A DNA stretch of 43,700 nucleotides from Meiothermus luteus. GTDB taxonomy: Bacteria > Deinococcota > Deinococci > Deinococcales > Thermaceae. The notes beneath the pieces were generated by a model. It was not told the origin of the DNA, ran no database searches, and saw only the letters and a program-made list of their open reading frames with translations. The position numbers were made by a program, and so were the translations under genes. Position 1 is the first letter of the stretch; the number at the start of each line of letters is the position of its first letter. Of this stretch, positions 18,630 through 26,718 are shown in pieces. The DNA lies in the NCBI RefSeq assembly GCF_003574085.1, contig NZ_QWKZ01000009.1, forward strand, positions 1-43,700. The letters are read 5' to 3'.

Positions 18630-19943
18630 CTAGGGCCCCCGGGCCCCTTGGGCCACCCAGGCCCCAAGCCTGGCCCGCTGCTCCTGGGTCAGCGGGGGCA
18701 CCCCGGGCAGCAGGAGGGGCATGTAGGTGGTGTCCACCGCAGTCTGCTTGATTTTACCCGCCTGGGCCACGATCTGCTCCGGGGTGTCAAACATCACCCC
18801 GGCGGGGGCCGAGGCGAAGCCGGGCTGGGTGGGCCTTGCGGCGTGGCACATGTGGCAGTGCTGCCGGATTATCCCCTCCACCTCGGCGAAAGGGACCGGG
18901 GAGTCCGCCTGGGCGGTTGAGGTGCGCGGGGCAGTGAGGTAGAAGGCCACCAGGACCAAAGCCGCGGCCCCCACCAGCAGGTAGGGCATAGCCCCCCCCT
19001 CCACGAGGGTCCTTTTGTGCTCCTTCTCGGTCACGTTAATGAAGTGCCGCACCGCCACCCCGGCCACGAAGAGCAGAATCAGGATGAGCCAGTTCGCCCC
19101 GTGGTTGTAGGTAAAGGGGAAGTGGTGGGCGATCATGGTGAAGAGCACGGGTAGGGTGAGGTAGTTGTTGTGACGGGAGCGAAGCTGCACCCAGGCCACA
19201 AACTCTGGGTCTAGGGCCTCGCCCTTCTGGGCAGCCCGCACCAGCTTTTTCTGAGAGGGGATAATCACGAAGAAAACGTTGGCGGCCATGATGGTGCCCA
19301 GCATGGCCCCGATGTGCATGAAGACGCCCCGCCCGCTGAATACTTGCCCGAGCAGGTACGCGGCCAGGGCCACCAGCATCCCGCCCACCAGCAAGAAGAG
19401 GGCCGGGCGGTAGAGAAGTTTGGTGCTGGAAAGGGCCACGTAGACCAGCCAGGCGGCCGGGAGGCTGGCCACCGCGATGGCCACCGCCGCCCAGCCGGGG
19501 AGGGGGCTTTGGGGGGGCAGCAGAATGGCCCTAGGGTCGGCGTAGTAGACGATGACCAGCAGCAAGAACCCCGTGACCCAGGTGAGGTAGGCGTCCCACT
19601 TGAACCAGTGTAGGTGCTTGGGGAGCTGGGCTGGGGCGGTCTTGTACTTCTCGAGGTAGTAGATGCCGCCCCCGTGGATGGCCCAGAGGTTGCCTGAGAG
19701 CTCAGCCCGCACCCCGTGCCGTTCTAGAGCGTTTTCCAGGAAGATGAAGTAGAAGCTGGCCCCAATCCAGGCGATGCCGTAGATGATGTGCAGCCAGCGC
19801 ACCACTAGGTTGAGCCACTCCCGGGCGTGGGCCTGCCAGCCGTTGGCCAGGGTCAGGGCCACCCCTAGGGCCAGGAGGGCCAGGAGGGCCAGCAGCCAGG
19901 GCCACTTAATCAGGCGCAGGCGGTCTTGGTTGAGGGGGTCCAT
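18630..19943 (-). CDS. puuD: Membrane-bound cytochrome urate oxidase (PuuD type)
   Basis: A 437-residue integral membrane protein with a C-terminal cytochrome c domain. About eight hydrophobic segments are visible (for example residues 13-33, 45-70, 118-135, 148-168, 180-200, 283-302 and 325-345). The cytochrome domain has CHMCH (Cys363, Cys366, His367) and a likely axial Met408 (TYMPLLLPG). PuuD enzymes oxidise urate to 5-hydroxyisourate and pass electrons to the respiratory chain instead of making peroxide. It replaces a soluble uricase; I see no uox in the window. The position directly before uraH and after uraD supports the call. Confidence 0.88.
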   Translation of the reverse strand: MDPLNQDRLRLIKWPWLLALLALLALGVALTLANGWQAHAREWLNLVVRWLHIIYGIAWIGASFYFIFLENALERHGVRAELSGNLWAIHGGGIYYLEKYKTAPAQLPKHLHWFKWDAYLTWVTGFLLLVIVYYADPRAILLPPQSPLPGWAAVAIAVASLPAAWLVYVALSSTKLLYRPALFLLVGGMLVALAAYLLGQVFSGRGVFMHIGAMLGTIMAANVFFVIIPSQKKLVRAAQKGEALDPEFVAWVQLRSRHNNYLTLPVLFTMIAHHFPFTYNHGANWLILILLFVAGVAVRHFINVTEKEHKRTLVEGGAMPYLLVGAAALVLVAFYLTAPRTSTAQADSPVPFAEVEGIIRQHCHMCHAARPTQPGFASAPAGVMFDTPEQIVAQAGKIKQTAVDTTYMPLLLPGVPPLTQEQRARLGAWVAQGARGP

Positions 19944-19958
19944 AGTTCTGTAGGCAGT

Positions 19959-20456
19959 CTAAGCCCGCCCAAGCAGGTCGGCAAGGCGAAAGTAGGCGAT
20001 TTTGTAGATTTCCGAGAGGGCGGTCTGGAACTCGGCCTCTAGATCGTTCTCGAGCCTGGCCTCCATGGCCTGGAAGACCTCGGCCTTGCCCTTCCCGCGC
20101 ACCGCTAGGATGAAGGGAAAGCCGAACCTCTCGGTGTAGGCCCGGTTGAGGGCCTGAATACGCTCGTACTCCGCAGGGGTGAGGGTGTCCAGCCCGGCGC
20201 CCCTCTGCTCGGCCCGGGAGGCCTCGGCCATGCGGGCGCGGCTCCCTAGGTCGGGGTGGGCTCGGATGAGGGCGAGCTGGGCCTCCCGAGGGGCTTTTTG
20301 TACGACCCCGACCAGGCTTTGGTGGAGGGCCTCCAGGCTTTTCCAGGGGCGGCTTTCCCAGGCCGCCCGGGCAATCCACGGGGAGTCCTCAAAGACCCAG
20401 CCCACTTTTTCCACGAATTCCTCGAGGGAAAGCCGGTTGAGCTCGTCTAGGGTCAT
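19959..20456 (-). CDS. uraD: OHCU decarboxylase
   Basis: A 165-residue helical protein with the UraD signature ALIRAHPDLGSRARM (catalytic His67) and PAEYERIQALNRAYTERFGF followed by PFILAVRGK. It decarboxylates 2-oxo-4-hydroxy-4-carboxy-5-ureidoimidazoline to S-allantoin, keeping the stereochemistry AllB needs. The ATG at 20456 is two bases after the permease stop; the much longer frame reaching 21161 is a shadow of the permease gene. Confidence 0.93.
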   Translation of the reverse strand: MTLDELNRLSLEEFVEKVGWVFEDSPWIARAAWESRPWKSLEALHQSLVGVVQKAPREAQLALIRAHPDLGSRARMAEASRAEQRGAGLDTLTPAEYERIQALNRAYTERFGFPFILAVRGKGKAEVFQAMEARLENDLEAEFQTALSEIYKIAYFRLADLLGRA

Positions 20457-20458
20457 AT

Positions 20459-21223
20459 TTAGGCGTTCTGGCTGCGGTAGGCCCAGCCCACCAAGCGGCG
20501 CTCGAGCAAGGCGAAAACGGCGTAGAGCAGGATGCCCATGACCGCGATGACCAAAAGCCCACCGAAGACCAAAGGGACGTTGAACTGCGAACTGGCTGAG
20601 GTCATCATGTAGCCGATACCCTTCTGCGAGGCGGCAATTTCGGAGATGACCGCCCCCACGAAGGCCAGGGTGATGGCCACCTTGAGCGAGGCGAAGAAGT
20701 AGGGCATGGAGAAGGGAATGGAGACCCGGGTGAAGGCCTCCAGGCGGCTCGAGCCCAGCACCTTCAGCACCTCCCGCAGCTCCGGGGGCACCGCCGCGAG
20801 CCCGGTGGCCACGTTGACCACAATGGGGAAAAACGAGATCAGGAAGGCGGTCAGGATGGCCGGAATGGTGCCGATGCCGAACCAGATGACCAGCACCGGC
20901 ACCAGCGCAGCTTTGGGCACGCTGTTGAAGCCCACCAGGATGGGATAGAGGGCCAGGTTGAGGGGCCGGGAGGTTCCCACTGCGGCCCCCAGGAGCACCC
21001 CCGTCACCACCGCCAGCCCGAACCCCGCCAGGGTGGTCCAGAGGGTCTGCCAGGCGTGGCCCATTACCACCCCCCAGACCGGGAGCAGCGACTGGATGGC
21101 TTGGGAAGGGGAGGGCAGCACAAAGGGGGGAATCTTGAAAAGCCGTACCGCGATTTCCCAAAGCACAAACAGCCCCACCGCGGCCAGGGCCGCGACCAGG
21201 ACGTCCTTCTGGCGCGGGTTCAT
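20459..21223 (-). CDS. ABC transporter permease (NitT/TauT/SsuC type)
   Basis: A 254-residue membrane permease with about six hydrophobic segments and the EAA-like loop ELREVLKVLGSSRLEAFTRV followed by SIPFSMPYFFASLK. It pairs with the ATPase and binding protein upstream to form one importer. Located directly before uraD, it probably imports urate, allantoin or a related purine product; the substrate is inferred only from context. The start overlaps the ATPase stop by four bases. Confidence 0.88.
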   Translation of the reverse strand: MNPRQKDVLVAALAAVGLFVLWEIAVRLFKIPPFVLPSPSQAIQSLLPVWGVVMGHAWQTLWTTLAGFGLAVVTGVLLGAAVGTSRPLNLALYPILVGFNSVPKAALVPVLVIWFGIGTIPAILTAFLISFFPIVVNVATGLAAVPPELREVLKVLGSSRLEAFTRVSIPFSMPYFFASLKVAITLAFVGAVISEIAASQKGIGYMMTSASSQFNVPLVFGGLLVIAVMGILLYAVFALLERRLVGWAYRSQNA

Positions 21224-22023
21224 GCCCCTACCCCCTTGAGACCGGTGATCTGGCTGCGCATGCCCCCTATTTGCTTGCGAAGCTCCCGCACGATGTGGGC
21301 GAAATCGTCTTGGTAGGTGAGCTCGAGGGCCCTGGGTCGGGGGAACTCTACCCGGCGAACATGGGCGATTCTGCCAGGGCGGGAACTCATGGTGTAGATG
21401 GTATCGGACAAGTACACCGCCTCGCGCAGGTCGTGGGTGACCAGGATTACAGTAGGCCTGCGGTTTAGGTAGAGTACCTGCATAGCCTGCCAGAGCTCCT
21501 CACGGGTGAAGGCGTCCAGTGCCGAAAAAGGCTCATCCAACATCAGGATTTCGGGCTGGTGGATGAGCGCCCGGCACAGGCTGGCCCGCTGCTGCATTCC
21601 CCCCGAAAGCTCCCAGACGTGGGCGTTTTCAAAACCGGAAAGCCCCACCGAGGCCATCAGCTCACGGGCTGCCTCAACGTAGGGCTTGGGGTTTTGGCGG
21701 TAGCGCTGTTTGTGTTTGGGAGAGACCTCGAGGGGGAGCAGGATGTTCTGCAGCACGGTGCGCCAGGGCATCAGGGTGGGGTTCTGGAAGGCCATCCCGA
21801 TGTTGACCGGGGTACTGCCCACTGGCTGGCCGCGAACGGTGGCCTGGCCCGCGCTGGGGGGGCGTAGGCCGGAGATGACCCGCAGTAGAGTGGACTTGCC
21901 GCAGCCCGAGGGGCCCACCAGGGCCACGAACTCCCCCTCCTCTATGGATAGGTTGACCCCCTCCACCGCCAGGTAGCCGTTGTCGTAGCGCAGGCTGACA
22001 TCGCGCAGCTCAATGAAAGGCAT
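21220..22023 (-). CDS. ABC transporter ATP-binding protein (NitT/TauT type)
   Basis: A 267-residue ATPase. Walker A is GPSGCGKST, the Q-loop is in GMAFQNPTLMPW, the signature is LSGGMQQR, Walker B is ILMLDEPFSALD and the H-loop is LVTHDLREA. Cytoplasmic partner of the permease at 20459-21223. The order binding protein, ATPase, permease is that of nitrate/taurine/thiamine-precursor-type importers. Confidence 0.9.
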   Translation of the reverse strand: MPFIELRDVSLRYDNGYLAVEGVNLSIEEGEFVALVGPSGCGKSTLLRVISGLRPPSAGQATVRGQPVGSTPVNIGMAFQNPTLMPWRTVLQNILLPLEVSPKHKQRYRQNPKPYVEAARELMASVGLSGFENAHVWELSGGMQQRASLCRALIHQPEILMLDEPFSALDAFTREELWQAMQVLYLNRRPTVILVTHDLREAVYLSDTIYTMSSRPGRIAHVRRVEFPRPRALELTYQDDFAHIVRELRKQIGGMRSQITGLKGVGA

Positions 22024-22068
22024 GGTTGTACCCCGAGTCTAGCGCCCCAGGCTGGCTTGAGTCAAAGC

Positions 22069-23103
22069 TCAGCGGGCTGTGCCGGTAACCCGGCGTTCGG
22101 CGATGGGCGGCAGGAAGCGGTCTGTCCAGACCTGCTCCACCCGAAGCGTGGAGGGTAGCTCAAAAGCCTTAGCCACCGCCCGGATGTTCCGCTCTACCCG
22201 CTCCCGCCGCACCGAGCCCAGGCCAAAAGCCCGGCTGTCCGCGGTGAGCACGTGGGTGTTGAGGGCCAGAAGCAAGCGCTCCCGCTCCAGGGCCTCGTTG
22301 ATGAGCCCGTCCCTCCGCTTGACTGCGGCGATGCCCTCGTCGGGGTTGGCGATGACGTCCTTGAAGCCCTTGACCAGCGCCCGGAGGAAGGCTGCGACCG
22401 CCTGGGGGTTGGCCTGGGCGAAGTCGCGTCGCACCACCACCGCGTTGCCGTAGAGATCCTGGGTGTAGTCGCCGTACTTGAAAATCACCATGTCCTCGGG
22501 CTTGACCCCAATGTTGCGCAGGTTGAGGAAGGAGGTGAAGTAGAAACCGGTGATGCCGTCGGCCTGGCCACGGGCCAGGGTGGGCTCGCGCAGGGGCACG
22601 TCCACGTTGATGAAGTTGACCCGGGCGGGGTCAATGCCCACCGCCTCGGCGAAGACTGGGAAGAGCCGGCGGCCTGCGTCCCCGGTGGGGGCGGCCAGGG
22701 TCTTGCCCACCAGGTCGGTGGGCCGGGTGATCCCCTTGCCTTTGAGGGAGAAGACCGCGGCAGGGGTGGTGTTGTAGACCATGAAGACCGCCAGGAGCTG
22801 GTTGTTGGGGTTGCGGGTGTTGAACTCAATGCGGGTGTTGAACTCAATGAGCGAGTTGAAGTCGGCAAAGCCCATGTCGTAGTTCCCCGCGGCAATCTTG
22901 CTGATGGCATCGGCCGAGCCAAACCCCCGGTCAATGCTGACATTCAGGCCCTCGGCGCTGTAGTAGCCCTTGTCCTGGGCCAGCAGGAAAGGCGCGGTGG
23001 GCCCCTGGAAGGCGAAGTCAAGGGTGAACCGCAGGTTGCGGGGCTGGGCTAGGCCCAGGCTGGTCAGGAGAAAAAGGGCAAGGAGCAGACCTCGAGTCCA
23101 CAT
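22069..23103 (-). CDS. ABC transporter substrate-binding protein (NMT1/THI5-like)
   Basis: A 344-residue exported binding protein. Residues 1-18 are a signal peptide (MWTRGLLLALFLLTSLGLAQ, likely cut after GLA). The rest is an NMT1/THI5-like periplasmic-binding fold: FQGPTAPFLLAQDKGYYSAE, DMGFADFNSLIEF, DLVGKTLAAPTGDA. The family binds thiamine precursors, sulfonates, nitrate or nucleobases; here a purine or ureide is inferred. A perfect AAGGAGGT ribosome site (23109-23116) precedes the ATG at 23103. It contains an exact 18-bp in-frame tandem duplication (see 22813-22848). Confidence 0.87.
   Translation of the reverse strand: MWTRGLLLALFLLTSLGLAQPRNLRFTLDFAFQGPTAPFLLAQDKGYYSAEGLNVSIDRGFGSADAISKIAAGNYDMGFADFNSLIEFNTRIEFNTRNPNNQLLAVFMVYNTTPAAVFSLKGKGITRPTDLVGKTLAAPTGDAGRRLFPVFAEAVGIDPARVNFINVDVPLREPTLARGQADGITGFYFTSFLNLRNIGVKPEDMVIFKYGDYTQDLYGNAVVVRRDFAQANPQAVAAFLRALVKGFKDVIANPDEGIAAVKRRDGLINEALERERLLLALNTHVLTADSRAFGLGSVRRERVERNIRAVAKAFELPSTLRVEQVWTDRFLPPIAERRVTGTAR
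22813..22848. repeat. Exact 18-bp tandem duplication inside the binding-protein gene
   Basis: GCGGGTGTTGAACTCAAT occurs twice head to tail with no mismatch, adding six residues so the protein reads IEFNTRIEFNTR. The identity of third-codon positions suggests a recent slippage or duplication event, or an assembly artefact. Confidence 0.9.
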
Positions 23104-23139
23104 GGCAAACCTCCTTATGGTGCCAAGACACCTGGGCCG

Positions 23140-23169
23140 AGTATAGGGAGGCGGGTGGTGTGGTGTCAA
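23140..23169 (-). promoter_or_regulatory. Near-consensus sigma-70 promoter of the urate operon
   Basis: On the minus strand TTGACA (23164-23169) and TATACT (23140-23145) are separated by 18 bases, leaving a leader of about 30 nt that contains the strong ribosome site of the binding-protein gene. This is the best promoter match in the window and would drive the ten-gene run down to 13631. Confidence 0.7.
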
Positions 23170-23396
23170 TCTTCTTTGGGGTGTTCTGGGGAGCTTAGCC
23201 CGACGGTTTGGTCAGATGTCCAGACTTTTCTGCTAAGCGTGAAAGAATAAATTGCATTTTGTTAATTATTTTGTGACGTTTTGCCGAAAGCATGGGGCCA
23301 AGGTTGCAGGAGCCGCCCAAAAGCGGCCAGGTGTTGGCCAATTCCGCACGCCCCCCGGTGCTGGGCCGGGGTGCGGGCCTACACCGCGATCGGCTT
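23170..23396. other. Intergenic region between hemL and the urate operon
   Basis: This 227-bp stretch holds an A+T-rich block (about 23245-23280) upstream of the promoter at 23140-23169, an imperfect dyad GTCAG-ATGTC-CAGAC near 23212 that could be an operator, and GC-rich hairpins (GCCGC/GCGGC at 23312-23327, GGCCA/TGGCC at 23325-23339, and a longer bulged stem at 23344-23376). The last is placed where a hemL terminator would be but has no U tract. I see no gene here. Confidence 0.4.
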
Positions 23397-24707
23397 TTAG
23401 CTGGCGGGCATCCGGGTTAGCGCCGCTTGGGCCGCTCGTAGGGTCTGCTCCAATTCGGCCTCGCCGTGGGCGGTGGAGAAGAACGCCGCTTCAAACTGGC
23501 TGGGAGGCCAGTAGACGCCCTCCTCCAGAAGGCCATGGAAGAAGGCTTTGAAGCGCTCGGTGTCCGAGGCCACCGCCTCGGCGTAGGTGCGCACCGGTCC
23601 TTCGCGGAAGAAGACCGTGATCATGGAGCCCACCCGGTTGACGGTAGCGGGCAGGCCGGCATAGGTTAGGATGTCTTCCAAGCCCTCCTGCAGCGCCTTT
23701 CCGTAGGCTTCTAGCCTTCTATAGGGTGGGTCCTGGAAGAGGGTTTTTAGGGTGGCGATGCCCGCGGCCATGGCCAGGGGGTTGCCGCTCAGGGTGCCGG
23801 CCTGGTAGACCGGGCCCAAGGGGGCCACCTGGCGCATAACCTCGGCCCGGCCCCCATAGGCCCCTACCGGCAGCCCACCCCCCAGAATTTTCCCTAGGCA
23901 CACCAGGTCGGGTTTGAGCCCCAAGAGCTCCACCGCGCCTCCTTTGGCCAGGCGGAAACCGGTCATCACCTCGTCGGCTATCAGCAGGGCGCCGTATTCC
24001 TGGGTGAGGCGGTGCAGGGCCTCGAGGAATTCCTCGGTGGGGATAATCACCCCCGCGTTGCCCACCACCGGCTCAAAAATCACTGCGGCAATCTGTTCGC
24101 CCTGCTGGGCAAATAGGGCTTTTAGCCCCTCGGGGTCGTTGTAGTCGGCTACCAGGGTCAGCTCGGCAAAGGCCTGGGGTACCCCGGCGCTCGAGGGGGC
24201 GCTTTTGGCCGTGCCCCCACCCCCTGTGAGCAGCCCCGAGCCAGCCTGCACCAGGAGGCTGTCGCCGTGGCCGTGGTAGTTGCCGCGGAACTTCACGATA
24301 AGCTCGCGCCCGGTGTAGCCCCGGGCCAGCCGCAGGGCGCTCATGGTGGCCTCGGTCCCGCTGCTCACAAAGCGCACCAGCTCAACCATCGGATAGGCCT
24401 CCCGCACCAGCTCGGCCAGGCGCACCTCCCGTTCGGTGGGGGCCCCATAGCTCAGGCCTTCCTCCAGCGCGGCCCGGATGGCCTCCACTACGGCCGGGTG
24501 GTTGTGGCCCAGAATCATGGGCCCCCAGGAGCCCACGTAGTCTAAAAGCCGGTTCCCATCGGCGTCCCACAGGTAGGCCCCCTGGGCCCGGGCGATGAAG
24601 CGGGGGGTGCCCCCTACGGCTTTGAAGGCCCGCACCGGGGAGTTGACCCCTCCGGGAATGAGCTGCTGGGCCTGGGCAAAAAGCTCAGCCGAACGTTGGG
24701 TCTTCAT
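23397..24707 (-). CDS. hemL: Glutamate-1-semialdehyde 2,1-aminomutase
   Basis: A 436-residue fold-type I PLP enzyme. The cofactor lysine is Lys273 (VCLGKILGGGLPVGAYGG). Family segments are GGVNSPVRAFKAVGG, RFVSSGTEATMSALRLARG and LIADEVMTGFRL. It makes 5-aminolevulinate from the product of HemA, the start of tetrapyrrole synthesis. It is the last gene of the sulfate/siroheme run, 10 bases after a small ORF, while hemA, C, D and B lie 14 kb away on the other strand. No ribosome site is obvious before the ATG. Confidence 0.94.
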   Translation of the reverse strand: MKTQRSAELFAQAQQLIPGGVNSPVRAFKAVGGTPRFIARAQGAYLWDADGNRLLDYVGSWGPMILGHNHPAVVEAIRAALEEGLSYGAPTEREVRLAELVREAYPMVELVRFVSSGTEATMSALRLARGYTGRELIVKFRGNYHGHGDSLLVQAGSGLLTGGGGTAKSAPSSAGVPQAFAELTLVADYNDPEGLKALFAQQGEQIAAVIFEPVVGNAGVIIPTEEFLEALHRLTQEYGALLIADEVMTGFRLAKGGAVELLGLKPDLVCLGKILGGGLPVGAYGGRAEVMRQVAPLGPVYQAGTLSGNPLAMAAGIATLKTLFQDPPYRRLEAYGKALQEGLEDILTYAGLPATVNRVGSMITVFFREGPVRTYAEAVASDTERFKAFFHGLLEEGVYWPPSQFEAAFFSTAHGEAELEQTLRAAQAALTRMPAS

Positions 24708-24716
24708 GCCCCGAAC

Positions 24717-25058
24717 TTAGCACCCTGAGGGGTTTAGGGCAACGGGGGAGGCTCTTTTGAAGCGTTCCTCCAGGAGCCTAAAAGCCTCTGCCTGGTTCCT
24801 GGCTATGCGCCTGAGGCCTTCCTGGGCAAGCTGGGCTTGGGTGGAGGCTTCTGGGGCCAGGGCCACCACGTGGCAGTTCAGCGCCTCCAGCAGCAGCGCC
24901 TCTATGCCCCGTTTACGGGCCACCTCAAACAGGGCTGAGGCGTCTTTGGCCTGATTGAACAGGATCACCTGGACATCGCCGCGAAGCGCCTCAAAGAGCA
25001 GGGCTTCTAGCTCGGCGGGGGCTTGAGGAACGGGGGTCGTCCTAGGTCTGGGCTGCAT
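24717..25058 (-). CDS. Small protein of unknown function; possible HemD-like half-domain
   Basis: About 113 residues from the ATG at 25058, overlapping the end of sir by 17 bases. I do not recognise it with confidence. The stretch VQVILFNQAKDASALFEVAR followed by LLEALNCHVVALAPEAST and QAQLAQEGL resembles one half of uroporphyrinogen-III synthase (the FTSPSAV...VAAIGPVTAEAL region). The other half of the fold is missing. It lies between sir and hemL, so a tetrapyrrole-related or vestigial role is possible. The longer frame from 25109 runs into sir and is unlikely. Confidence 0.5.
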   Translation of the reverse strand: MQPRPRTTPVPQAPAELEALLFEALRGDVQVILFNQAKDASALFEVARKRGIEALLLEALNCHVVALAPEASTQAQLAQEGLRRIARNQAEAFRLLEERFKRASPVALNPSGC

Positions 25059-26718
25059 GGAGCCGCTCCCGGAGGGCTTCCAGCCCCACCCGCTGGCAGA
25101 AGTCGCCAAAGGCCTCCCCCTCGAGCCGGGCCTCTTTGTAGTAGGCCAGCAGGGGCCTCAGCACGGGGGCGATGTCCTCGCGCTTCAGGTTGTCCAAAAA
25201 GGGCTCTCCCAGCCGGGTACCCAGCGGGCTTCCTCCCAGGTACAGGGTGTAGCTGTTGAGGCTGCGCCCCACCAGGCCCACCTCGGCGCTGTAGGGCCGG
25301 GCGCAGCCGTTGGGACAGCCGGTCATGCGGATATGAGGAATGGGGCCCTCCTGCAGTCCGAGCTGGGTGAGCAGCGCGTCCACCTCGCGAATCACCTTGG
25401 GCATGGCCCGCTCGGCCTCGGTGATGGCCAGGCCGCAGGTGGGCAGGGCTGGGCAGGCCATGGCCTGCTGCACCACCAAGGGGATTTGCCCTTGGAAGGG
25501 GATGGGTACGCCGTGGGCCTGCAAGAGCGCCTCGAGCTGGGCCTTTTGCTCCGGTGGAACGTTGATGAAGAGCAGGTTTTGCTGTGGGGTGAGGCGCACC
25601 TCGAGGCCGAGCTGCTCCACCGCTGCTCGTATCCCCCGGCGCAGCTCGTCCCTGACCCGGCCGTTCTCCACGAATAGCCCCAGGAAAAGGCGCCCATCGC
25701 CCTGCTCGTGCCAGCCCAGGTGGTCGTCGCCCGAGGCCCAGTGGAGGGGTTCGGCTGGAGGGAGCGGGGTCCCCAAGTAGGCCTCCACCGTGGCCTTGAA
25801 GCGCTCCAGGCCCCAGGTCTCCACCAGGTACTTCATGCGGCTGTACTTGCGCTCGTCGCGCCGACCGTGGTCGCGCTGAACCCGCACAATTGCCTCCACC
25901 ACCTCAAAGAGCTGCGCCTTGGGAATGGTGGTGAGGGGTTTGGCCAGAATGGGCCGGGTCTCCTTTAGCCCGTGGCTTTGGCCCAGACCGCCCCCTACCA
26001 GCAATGTAAAGCCTTCTAGACCCTGCCCCACCACCGGCACGATGCCGATGTCCTGGGTGTAGACGTCCACGCAATTGTCCCCCGGCGCGGCGAAGGCGAT
26101 TTTGAATTTGCGCGGCAGGTAGGTGTCGCCGTAAAGGGGCTCGCTCTCCTCGGCGCTGACGGCCTTTTCTCCGTCCAGCCAGATTTCATAGTAGGCCCGG
26201 GTGCGGGGCTTGAGCCTTTGGGAGAGGGCCTGGGCGTAGGCCAGCACCTCGGCGCGCACCCCATCGGCGAAGGGGGCCGGGCAGGCCACCACGTTGCGCA
26301 CCACATCGCCGCAGGCCGAGAGGGTGGTGAGCAGGTGGCGGTGCAGGGTTTGGATGAGGGGCTTGAGCCCGCCTTTGTGTACCCCATGGTACTGGATGGC
26401 CTGGCGGGTGGTGATGCGCAGGGTGGCGTTGCCCAGCCGGTCGGCCAGGTCGTCCAGGGCCAGGTACTGCTGAGGGGTAAGGGCCCCACCGGGGATGGCC
26501 ACCCGAATCATGAAGCTGTAGGCTGGGCCCAGCCCCTGGGCCTTTCGGGCTTTGCGGAGGTCCCTATCGTCCTGCTGGTAGATGCCGTGGAACTTGAGAA
26601 TCTGGTAGCCCTCCTCGCTGAAGTGATCCAGTCCGTTCTCTAGCTCCCGGTCAACCGGTCCGCGCAGCCTTTGGCTTTGGAGTTTAATCTGCTCTACCTT
26701 GGATAGCTTCTCCGACAT
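25042..26718 (-). CDS. sir: Ferredoxin-type sulfite reductase (nitrite/sulfite reductase family)
   Basis: A 558-residue siroheme and 4Fe-4S enzyme. The cluster cysteines are visible in ACPALPTCGLA and MTGCPNGCARPY, and the N-terminal half has the repeated ferredoxin-like region with RITTRQAIQYHGV. It reduces sulfite to sulfide for cysteine synthesis. Nitrite reductase is the alternative in this family; the neighbouring sat, cysH and cysC settle it. The ATG at 26718 has GGAGGAAGC directly upstream; its first 35 bases overlap the end of the sumT gene. Confidence 0.9.
   Translation of the reverse strand: MSEKLSKVEQIKLQSQRLRGPVDRELENGLDHFSEEGYQILKFHGIYQQDDRDLRKARKAQGLGPAYSFMIRVAIPGGALTPQQYLALDDLADRLGNATLRITTRQAIQYHGVHKGGLKPLIQTLHRHLLTTLSACGDVVRNVVACPAPFADGVRAEVLAYAQALSQRLKPRTRAYYEIWLDGEKAVSAEESEPLYGDTYLPRKFKIAFAAPGDNCVDVYTQDIGIVPVVGQGLEGFTLLVGGGLGQSHGLKETRPILAKPLTTIPKAQLFEVVEAIVRVQRDHGRRDERKYSRMKYLVETWGLERFKATVEAYLGTPLPPAEPLHWASGDDHLGWHEQGDGRLFLGLFVENGRVRDELRRGIRAAVEQLGLEVRLTPQQNLLFINVPPEQKAQLEALLQAHGVPIPFQGQIPLVVQQAMACPALPTCGLAITEAERAMPKVIREVDALLTQLGLQEGPIPHIRMTGCPNGCARPYSAEVGLVGRSLNSYTLYLGGSPLGTRLGEPFLDNLKREDIAPVLRPLLAYYKEARLEGEAFGDFCQRVGLEALRERLHAAQT

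Noticed and set aside
20457-21161. A 400-codon fusion of unknown N-terminus with UraD
   Set aside because: The first 235 residues are a shadow of the ABC permease; UraD begins at its normal start at 20456.
23344-23376. Rho-independent terminator of hemL
   Set aside because: The stem is GC-rich but bulged and is not followed by a U tract on the minus strand; I describe it only as a hairpin.
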